From Comamonadaceae bacterium (GTDB taxonomy: Bacteria; Pseudomonadota; Gammaproteobacteria; Burkholderiales; Burkholderiaceae_C), in assembly GCA_947452325.1 (NCBI GenBank), contig CANGCZ010000029.1, forward strand, positions 1 to 12,193: a stretch of DNA of 12,193 nucleotides. Direction: 5' to 3'. The notes beneath the pieces were generated by a model that was given only the letters and a program-made list of their open reading frames with translations, ran no database searches and was not told where the DNA came from. The position numbers were made by a program, and so were the translations under genes. Positions 7,100 to 12,193 of the stretch are shown here, one piece after another. Positions within the stretch are counted from its first letter, which is position 1. Each line of letters opens with the position of its first letter.

Positions 7100-7408
7100 A
7101 GCTTTGGCCTTGGCCTGCGGCGCTGCCGCTTGCGGCAGTCCTTTTTCGTCGCCGGGCTGCATGCCCTTGAGCCAATACACCCACGACAAAATCACCGCCA
7201 CCGCGGTATACATATCCTGGGTGATTTCTTCCCCGACCTCAAGCTTGCTCAACAAAGCCAGCAACTGCGGGTCCTCCGCCACATAAATCCCCTGCCGCTT
7301 GGCCTCTTCAATGATGCGCTGTGCCAGTTCGGCCTGCCCCTTGGCCACCACGCGCGGTGTTTTGCGCTGTCCGTACTCAAGGGCAATGGCTTCAAAAGGG
7401 GTTTTCAT
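7076..7408 (-). CDS. FlhB-like C-terminal export-switch domain protein (FlhB2/FhlB type)
   Basis: Soluble protein of 110 residues matching only the cytoplasmic C-terminal domain of FlhB/YscU, the type III export specificity switch. The match runs from AIALEYGQRKTPRVVAKGQAELAQRIIEEAKRQGIYVAEDPQLLALL to GEEITQDMYTAVAVILSWVYWLKGM, the same order as in full FlhB after its cleavage site. The NPTH autocleavage motif is missing: the residues at that point are TPFE. So it mimics the already cleaved FlhB fragment. A Pro/Ala/Lys-rich tail follows. ATG at 7408 is chosen because AGGA lies five bases upstream; an in-frame TTG at 7423 lacks that. Next to a FliK-like gene, its expected functional partner. 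Its end overlaps flgN by 24 bases. Confidence 0.85.
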   Translation of the reverse strand: MKTPFEAIALEYGQRKTPRVVAKGQAELAQRIIEEAKRQGIYVAEDPQLLALLSKLEVGEEITQDMYTAVAVILSWVYWLKGMQPGDEKGLPQAAAPQAKAKASNFGKAS

Positions 7409-7419
7409 CGGCGTCCTGT

Positions 7420-8553
7420 TCAAGCCCGTGTGTCAATCACAGAACCCCGGGTGCCCGAGGATTCCACTGCCCGCGCCAGCGGCCTGGGCGCATTGAAAAT
7501 CTGAAACGATTGCAAAGTCAAACCCGCCGCGCCCAGCTCCAGGCTCAACTCGGTGGCGCGTTGGCGCGCCATGTCGGTGACATCGCCGCGCAAAGCCCAC
7601 ATCACCAGATCGACACCGGTGCCCTGGCTGATGGTGGTGTTGAGCCAGATTTCGCCCAGTGTGCGGCTGCGCGAATGGATGTCCACCGTCAGCGGCGGTT
7701 CCTCCTGATTGGGCTTGCGCGCCGGTTTTTGAAAATGCAAATCGACCGGTTCATGATCGACAAACGGCAGCACGATATGCAAAGACAACTCACCGTTGAC
7801 CCATTTTTGAGCGCTTTGCGCTTGCGCTGCCTCGAGTTCGCGTGCTGCTTTTTCAAGCTCGTTGCGGTCGTCTTTGTTCACACCGTCAACGGTTTCCTCT
7901 TCCAGTCGCCCGAGGATTTGCCGGATCAGGGATTTGGGATCGTCTTCGCCGGGCAGCCCTTGTGACAACAGGTTTTCCACACTGCGCGCCTGCCCGCCCA
8001 CGAGGCGCTTGAGCGTCATCGGATTGATTTGCGCCATGGAACTGCGTTGCTGTAGCAAGCGCCTGACCAGATCGGCCAATTCAGTTTGACCGCCCCAGGA
8101 GGTCAGCACGGGGTTGTTGAGCAAACGGGAAAAACTCTCGAAACCACCGGGCTGTGTCAGCAGCAAACCCAAGGTGGTGTTGAGCGACGACTGCAACGGG
8201 CTGTTGAGCCCGGCGGGGTGGTTCATGCCCGAGGCCGCAGTGGCCGCATTGGCGCCCGGTGTCTGGCCATTGGCATAGGCCTGTATCAAAAACCCCCAGC
8301 CGCCACCGTTGTTGCTGACCCGCAAAAACGGTTTGTCGCCATCTTTCAATACCCAACCGTTGGGCAGTTCAAAAGAAAAGTCCTTGAGCCACAAGCGCAC
8401 CCGCTGGTCCCGCACTTCGGCCACGGCCTGCACGATTTGCCCGTCACGCAAACCCAATTGCTGCGCCACCGGGGTTTGCACCCACAGGTTGCGTGACTCC
8501 AGTTGCACAGGAGAGATGCGCGTGGAGGCAGAAACAATATCGGGACCGAGCAT
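7420..8553 (-). CDS. FliK-like hook-length control family protein
   Basis: Protein of 377 residues with a FliK-type C-terminal domain. Residues about 287-360 read PLTVDIHSRSRTLGEIWLNTTISQGTGVDLVMWALRGDVTDMARQRATELSLELGAAGLTLQSF, the pattern of the Flg_hook domain (strand-strand-helix, L..ELG..G). The N-terminal two thirds are poorly conserved, as usual for FliK; NNTTLGLLLTQPGGFESFSRLLNNP-type helical stretches are visible. In FliK this domain contacts FlhB to end hook export, so the adjacent FlhB-C-like protein is a likely partner. It is probably a second FliK-type protein, since the main fliK usually sits in the fliE-K cluster; that is inference. Start ATG at 8553 has AAGGA upstream. The stop is 11 bases before the start of the FlhB-like gene. 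Confidence 0.78.
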   Translation of the reverse strand: MLGPDIVSASTRISPVQLESRNLWVQTPVAQQLGLRDGQIVQAVAEVRDQRVRLWLKDFSFELPNGWVLKDGDKPFLRVSNNGGGWGFLIQAYANGQTPGANAATAASGMNHPAGLNSPLQSSLNTTLGLLLTQPGGFESFSRLLNNPVLTSWGGQTELADLVRRLLQQRSSMAQINPMTLKRLVGGQARSVENLLSQGLPGEDDPKSLIRQILGRLEEETVDGVNKDDRNELEKAARELEAAQAQSAQKWVNGELSLHIVLPFVDHEPVDLHFQKPARKPNQEEPPLTVDIHSRSRTLGEIWLNTTISQGTGVDLVMWALRGDVTDMARQRATELSLELGAAGLTLQSFQIFNAPRPLARAVESSGTRGSVIDTRA

Positions 8554-8592
8554 GGGCCATGTCCTTGGAGATCGCCCGGGGGCAAGAGAAAT

Positions 8593-9285
8593 TCAGGGGT
8601 AACGCACCCAACTGCGTTTGACATCCTGTACCGGGAGATTGTGCCCTGCGTTGTGGGCAACCGCACCGCCCCCGCCAGGCACGGCCGGGGTGGGTAACAC
8701 CGGGGCCATGGCCGATGTCACCGGGCTGGCAAGCGGTAAGACCTTGACGGCTTCACCACTGCTGGCTGCATCAGCCGTAACCATTATTTTGCTGGCCAAC
8801 GCCAAAGGGTCGGGCAAGGACAAGGTGGCACCGGGAATGAGATTTTTCGCATTGCCTTTGGCAAACGCTTTGGGGTTGTTTTGCACCAGCGCGTCGCGCA
8901 ACACATCGTTGCGCAAAGGTGAATTGGCATAAAACTTTTGCAACACCTTTTCCACGGTGTCACCGGCCTTGGTCTTGTAGTTGCCGAACTCGGGCAGGCC
9001 GCTCAGGTCTTTGGTCGGCAAGGGCTTGGCCGGTGGCAGGTCTACGCCTTTGACCTCGCTTTTCAGCGTGGCATCGGTTTTGGCAGCAGCTGGTGTTTTG
9101 ACCGCTTTTTTCACCGGGTCGCTCTTGGCACTGTCGCCGGATGCGGGCAGTTCCAGGTCGTTCAATGTTTTGGGCAGTTCCAGCGGCGGTTGTTGCTTGA
9201 GGGACTCGTTGGCAAGCGCATTGCCGGTCAGCCCTTGCAACAGCAGCAGGCCAGCCAGACAACAAGCGGTTTTGGACAACAACAT
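8593..9285 (-). CDS. Exported FimV/LysM-like protein of the flgP-flgT operon
   Basis: Protein of 230 residues with a Sec signal peptide (MLLSKTACCLAGLLLLQGLTGNALA, cleavage before NE), followed by a Pro/Lys/Ala-rich linker to about residue 100. The central region, about 103-160, reads YKTKAGDTVEKVLQKFYANSPLRNDVLRDALVQNNPKAFAKGNAKNLIPGATLSLPD. This resembles the FimV N-terminal LysM motif ('GDTL... Q.N..AF..gN...L..G..L..P'), which binds peptidoglycan. The tail is Pro/Gly/Ala-rich. The start ATG at 9285 has a strong AAGGAG with six-base spacing. Between flgT (18 bases upstream) and the FliK-like gene (39 bases downstream). By position it might link the FlgP/FlgT outer-membrane collar to the cell wall; that is inference. 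Confidence 0.68.
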   Translation of the reverse strand: MLLSKTACCLAGLLLLQGLTGNALANESLKQQPPLELPKTLNDLELPASGDSAKSDPVKKAVKTPAAAKTDATLKSEVKGVDLPPAKPLPTKDLSGLPEFGNYKTKAGDTVEKVLQKFYANSPLRNDVLRDALVQNNPKAFAKGNAKNLIPGATLSLPDPLALASKIMVTADAASSGEAVKVLPLASPVTSAMAPVLPTPAVPGGGGAVAHNAGHNLPVQDVKRSWVRYP

Positions 9286-9303
9286 AGCAACTCCTTCAGG
9301 CGA

Positions 9304-10356
9304 TCAAGGTATTTGGGGAATGGCAATCCATTGGGATTGGCTGGTGATTTTGGCCGATGACTTGACCTTGAGTTCGGCATAGTATTCGCTGACAGAGACG
9401 ACTTCGCCCATGGCCAGACTGTCAAAGGCACGCGGCTCCAGCGCGCGCGAAGGCAACTGCTGTTTGTCGGTCAACACCATGAACATGCCGGGCTTGATGC
9501 CGCTGTTGCTGCCCCCGGCAATGCGCACCGAGTCGCTTTTGACCTTGATCACTTCAAACTGCGGCACGCGACAGGACAAGGCACGCTCCATGCCTTTGAC
9601 AAAGCCTTGCACGCTGGCCTGGATCTGTGCCAGCACCACCGCGTCCAAGGGCTTGGGGGAATTGGGGATCAGGCGCGGCTGGTTGACAGTGATTTTCTGC
9701 TCGGCCTGGTAAATGCCTTGGCCCTGGCTGCGTGACAGCAATTCCCAACGGATGTCGTAAGTGATGGATTCACCGCCGCTGTCTCGGCTCGGGGCCAGCG
9801 TCAACTTGAGTTTCCAGGGCACGGTTTGCTCGCCTTGGCCCATCAGTTTTTGTTCGTAGGTATCGCTCAAAGGCTTGCGTTCATTCAAACGCCATTGGCT
9901 GGCCTGTTGGCTGAGCAAAGCCGTCTGTTTTCTGAACTGCTGCTCGACCATTTGTGCTTCCCACTGGGAACCGGCGGGGATGTTGACCACCTGCGAATCC
10001 CACAGCATCTGGTGCCAGGCCACCGGTTGACCGGCTGTTTGACAGCCACCGGACGGGCTGTGTTTGCTGTCCATTTGCAGACCGGTGGCCTTGGGTTGAC
10101 CATCCATGTCACGCCCATAAGCCATGACGCGTATGCCGCGCACTTCCATGCCGGTGACAAAACTGCTGGCTTCGCGCAACACGCCGTGGCCGTCGATGAA
10201 TGCGCTGGCGCGCACTTGCGTAGGCCCTTCCATAGCACGCACCACCAGCGCCTGACGGATAGCCTCGAGCCGGTCTTCGGCGTTCAGCGGTTCAGACAGC
10301 ACAGCAGTGGCTGAGCACAGGCTCAGACAAGCAATCAAGAGGACACGCAGTTTCAT
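9304..10356 (-). CDS. flgT: Flagellar assembly protein FlgT (H/T-ring component)
   Basis: FlgT forms the outer-membrane H ring around the LP ring in Vibrio and stabilises motor attachment. From ATG at 10356 the protein has 350 residues, close to the family size. Signal peptide: MKLRVLLIACLSLCSATAVLS. The early region EAIRQALVVRAMEGPTQVRAS ... VRGIRVMAYGRD fits the N-terminal FlgT domain. A middle domain follows (about 115-260), and the end SNSGIKPGMFMVLTDKQ ... LAMGEVVSVSEYYAELKV fits the C-terminal domain. Two cysteines (GGCQT and LSCRV) could pair. A GTG three bases upstream is an alternative start; neither has a strong ribosome site, so translation may be coupled to flgP. Located directly after flgP, as in Vibrio-type clusters. 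Confidence 0.75.
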   Translation of the reverse strand: MKLRVLLIACLSLCSATAVLSEPLNAEDRLEAIRQALVVRAMEGPTQVRASAFIDGHGVLREASSFVTGMEVRGIRVMAYGRDMDGQPKATGLQMDSKHSPSGGCQTAGQPVAWHQMLWDSQVVNIPAGSQWEAQMVEQQFRKQTALLSQQASQWRLNERKPLSDTYEQKLMGQGEQTVPWKLKLTLAPSRDSGGESITYDIRWELLSRSQGQGIYQAEQKITVNQPRLIPNSPKPLDAVVLAQIQASVQGFVKGMERALSCRVPQFEVIKVKSDSVRIAGGSNSGIKPGMFMVLTDKQQLPSRALEPRAFDSLAMGEVVSVSEYYAELKVKSSAKITSQSQWIAIPQIP

Positions 10357-10376
10357 CACAGACTTTGGTTTGAGAT

Positions 10377-10922
10377 TCAGCGGTTACCGCGTGAGGCGAT
10401 TTGCGTCAAATACAGCATGCGCAAATCCTGTACCGCATTGCGGTCCAGCGACAAAGTGGTTTCATAGGTGTCGTCACCCACCGGCGTGATGCTGACTAGG
10501 GTGGCGCCGTAAATCACACCCTCGACGCGGGTGCGGAACGTGTCGTTCAACACCGTCATGTCAGCCACTGTGGTGCTGGCGTCCAACTGCTGGCCGTAGA
10601 CCTGTTCGGTCAATGCGCGGTATGCATCAAGCTTGGAAGCGCGGATCGCCAGCAAGCGCTGTTGTGCAGCGTTCTTGTGGTTTTGAATGCTGATCACAGC
10701 GTAACCGGTGGCCACCATGTTTTCCTTGCGCTCGAGCATGGGGGTGATCATGGAAGCAGGCGCGGGTTCAGCGGCATTGCTGGTGGCGGTTTTGCCCGGT
10801 GCCACAGGCGCAGGTGCGGCCAATGTGACGACAGGTGCGGGGCCGGCCACAGACGGGCGCATGGACTCGCAGGCGCTCAACGAGGCCAGCGCAACAAGGG
10901 TCAAAGTCAAACGGTACAACAT
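10377..10922 (-). CDS. flgP: Flagellar outer-membrane lipoprotein FlgP (LPP20 family)
   Basis: Lipoprotein of 181 residues with a clear lipobox LSAC at Cys18 after a short hydrophobic segment (LTLTLVALASLSAC). Glu at +2 suggests outer-membrane sorting. After a Pro/Ala-rich linker (about 22-58) comes the LPP20-type domain: GYAVISIQNHKNAAQQRLLAIRASKLDAYRALTEQVYGQQL ... RTRVEGVIYGATLVSITPVGDDTYETTLSLD, characteristic of FlgP. In Vibrio and Campylobacter, FlgP is part of the outer-membrane ring or basal disk supporting the motor. The start ATG at 10922 has GAGG about eight bases upstream. First gene of the five-gene minus-strand operon; preceded by a sigma28-type promoter. No flgO is seen beside it. 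Confidence 0.85.
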   Translation of the reverse strand: MLYRLTLTLVALASLSACESMRPSVAGPAPVVTLAAPAPVAPGKTATSNAAEPAPASMITPMLERKENMVATGYAVISIQNHKNAAQQRLLAIRASKLDAYRALTEQVYGQQLDASTTVADMTVLNDTFRTRVEGVIYGATLVSITPVGDDTYETTLSLDRNAVQDLRMLYLTQIASRGNR

Positions 10923-10943
10923 GGTGATTTCCTCTCAATATGG

Positions 10944-10979
10944 AGCAGGTGCTGCCCGGCTCATCCAGACACACCTGCT
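10944..10979 (-). promoter_or_regulatory. Perfect inverted repeat in the flgP leader
   Basis: AGCAGGTG (10944-10951) and CACCTGCT (10972-10979) form a perfect eight-base inverted repeat around a 20-base spacer. It lies between the predicted sigma28 start (about 10990) and the flgP ribosome site. It could fold in the flgP leader RNA or be an operator for a dimeric regulator. There is no T-run, so it is not a normal terminator. Confidence 0.45.
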
Positions 10980-10997
10980 TCAAGGGGTACATGCGAA

Positions 10998-11024
10998 GAA
11001 TCGACCGCTTGCACCGGTTCTTTA
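10998..11024 (-). promoter_or_regulatory. Sigma28 (FliA)-type promoter for the flgP-flgT operon
   Basis: On the minus strand: TAAAGAAC, 11 bases, GTCGATTC. The -35 keeps TAAAG and the -10 keeps GTCGAT, the same -10 core found before flgM, at exact consensus spacing. Predicted start is about 10990, some 70 bases before the flgP ATG. I saw no sigma54 site in this gap. Confidence 0.55.
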
Positions 11025-11092
11025 AAAACTAATCCGCTTGTGTGTCGAATACTTTTGACGGCTTGTCAGCCGGGCCGCATGAGCGACAATTG

Positions 11093-11119
11093 AGATTGCA
11101 TGAAGTCGCAATCTTTTTT
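11093..11119 (+). promoter_or_regulatory. Hairpin with the activator's start codon in its loop, followed by a T-run
   Basis: AGATTGC (11093-11099) and GCAATCT (11108-11114) are perfect seven-base complements. The eight-base loop ATGAAGTC contains the start codon at 11100. A run of six T (11114-11119) follows. The only purine-rich ribosome-binding candidate (GAGA) is inside the 5' arm. The structure could hide the start site, act as a leaky terminator, or be a DNA operator. Confidence 0.45.
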
Positions 11120-12193
11120 CATTGGTACCAGCCCTATTGCGCAAGCCTTGCGCCGCTTGGTCACCACCATCGCCAACTCCAACGCCACAGTGCTCATCAC
11201 CGGTGAAAGCGGCACCGGTAAAGAGCTGTTGGCGCGCTCGCTGCATGAGCAATCCGACCGTGCAGGCGGCGCATTTGTACCTATTAACTGCTCAGCCATT
11301 CCCAAAGAATTACTCGAAAGTGAACTCTTCGGGCACCGCAAAGGTTCATTCACCGGCGCAGTGGCTGACCGCATAGGACGGTTCGAGTTGGCCCACGGCG
11401 GCACCATTTTTCTGGACGAAATCGGCGACATGACGCTGGACATGCAAGTGAAGTTGCTGCGTGTTTTGCAGGAACGCTTGATCGACCCGGTGGGTGCCAC
11501 GCGCCAGGTTCCCATCGATGTGCGTGTCATTGCCGCCACACACCGGGATTTAGAAGCAGAAATACAGGCCGCGCGCTTTCGCGAAGATTTGTACTATCGG
11601 CTTAACGTGTTGCCAGTGGTCACGCCCCCTTTGCGCGAACGCCGTGAAGACATTCCCGAGCTGCTGCGGTTTTATGCCGAACATTACAAACTGGGCCAAA
11701 ACAGCGCGGTGCGCTTTTCACCTGAGTTTTTGGACGCCCTGGTCAACTATCCCTGGCCTGGCAATGTGCGCGAGTTATGCAATCTGATCGACCGCTTCAG
11801 CACGCTGTACGCCGGTCAGGTGCTGGATTTGCGGGCCATCCCGTCCAACCTGTTGCCCAAGGGCTTGATACCGCTGCAACTTGAATTGCTAGAGCGCAGC
11901 GGCCCGGCCATGGCGCAAGAAATGACCATGCCTCCCGAAGTACTGGCTGAAATGCAAAACGACAGCGGCTTGAGCGTGGATCAGCCCGAACCGCAGGACA
12001 ACGAGGTCGAGAGCATCATCATGCTGGCACAGGGCATGCCGCATTTACCGGTAGAAGGCATGTCGCTCAAAGACCGCTTGGCCGAGATTGAGCGCAACAT
12101 CATCGAGCAAGCGCTGGAGCGCTCGCAAGGCAATGTGTCGCGCACCGCCAAGCTGCTCAACCTGCAACGCACCACGTTGATTGAGAAGATCAA
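11100..12193 (+). CDS. Sigma54 enhancer-binding activator, FleQ/FlrA-like, no N-terminal sensor; 3' end cut by window edge
   Basis: 364 codons are present before the right edge. An AAA+ sigma54-activation domain starts at once: IGTSPIAQALRRL at residues 8-20, Walker A GESGTGKE (35-42), the sigma54 contact loop as GSFTGA (82-87), Walker B TIFLDE (102-107), RFREDLYYRLNV (159-170, arginine finger region) and YPWPGNVREL (217-226). After an acidic, variable linker (about 255-320), a Fis-type helix-turn-helix begins: LKDRLAEIERNIIEQALERSQGNVSRTAKLLNLQRTTLIEKI. The TTLIEK ending is the FleQ/FlrA type rather than the NtrC type. A stop codon lies in frame at 11091, so no N-terminal receiver or FleQ domain can be attached. 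GSFTGA replaces the usual GAFTGA, a tolerated-looking change. Divergent from flgP; the likely activator of the sigma54 promoters here, by inference. Confidence 0.88.
   Translation, partial: MKSQSFFIGTSPIAQALRRLVTTIANSNATVLITGESGTGKELLARSLHEQSDRAGGAFVPINCSAIPKELLESELFGHRKGSFTGAVADRIGRFELAHGGTIFLDEIGDMTLDMQVKLLRVLQERLIDPVGATRQVPIDVRVIAATHRDLEAEIQAARFREDLYYRLNVLPVVTPPLRERREDIPELLRFYAEHYKLGQNSAVRFSPEFLDALVNYPWPGNVRELCNLIDRFSTLYAGQVLDLRAIPSNLLPKGLIPLQLELLERSGPAMAQEMTMPPEVLAEMQNDSGLSVDQPEPQDNEVESIIMLAQGMPHLPVEGMSLKDRLAEIERNIIEQALERSQGNVSRTAKLLNLQRTTLIEKI

Noticed and set aside
7081..7104. Two AAGCTT copies at the flgN/FlhB-like junction as a bidirectional terminator
   Set aside because: Each is a self-palindromic six-mer; the combined stem is weak with a 12-base loop and no T-run.
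1..12193. Mobile elements, CRISPR arrays, tRNA/rRNA genes, defence or toxin systems
   Set aside because: No transposase, integrase, repeat-spacer pattern or structural RNA signature was visible; the window is continuous flagellar coding sequence.

Overview
This window is one flagellar gene locus of a Gram-negative proteobacterium. The flgA-flgM-flgN set beside flgBCDE, a FliK-like protein paired with a soluble FlhB-like C-terminal domain, and moderate-GC coding style suggest a betaproteobacterium. That assignment is inference. FlgP/FlgT-type outer-membrane flagellar proteins and a FleQ/FlrA-like sigma54 activator are more familiar from Vibrio, Shewanella and Pseudomonas. The regulatory style therefore looks like a sigma54/sigma28 hierarchy rather than FlhDC.

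Layout. Positions 1-3980 (minus strand) hold the operon flgB-flgC-flgD-flgE: rod proteins, hook cap and hook. flgE runs off the left edge and is already more than 800 codons long, about twice the classical size, with repeated modules in its centre. Positions 4164-5336 (minus) encode a LysM-lytic transglycosylase without a Sec signal, probably the wall-opening enzyme for the rod. Positions 5443-7099 (plus) hold flgA (P-ring chaperone), flgM (anti-sigma28) and flgN (chaperone for hook-filament junction proteins). Positions 7076-10922 (minus) form a five-gene operon reading flgP, flgT, a FimV/LysM-like exported protein, a FliK-like protein and an FlhB-C-like protein. Its last gene overlaps the end of flgN tail to tail. 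From 11100 (plus) a sigma54 enhancer-binding protein starts directly at its AAA+ domain and runs off the right edge.

Regulation read from the sequence. There are three strong -24/-12 sigma54 promoter matches. One precedes flgB, and two lie between flgA and the transglycosylase gene. That last pair face each other, so the two transcripts should overlap at their 5' ends. There are two sigma28 (FliA)-type promoter matches with exact 11-base spacing, in front of flgM and in front of flgP. The activator gene at the right edge is a plausible driver of the sigma54 promoters. Its start codon sits in the loop of a hairpin that is followed by a T-run.

No mobile elements, tRNA/rRNA genes, CRISPR arrays or recent insertions were seen. 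No gene-free stretch exceeds 300 bases; the four intergenic regions of about 100-185 bases carry the promoters described. The least expected items are the oversized repeat-bearing hook protein, the face-to-face sigma54 promoters, the N-terminally minimal activator with its start-codon hairpin, and the flgP-flgT operon that has a FimV-like LysM protein and no flgO.
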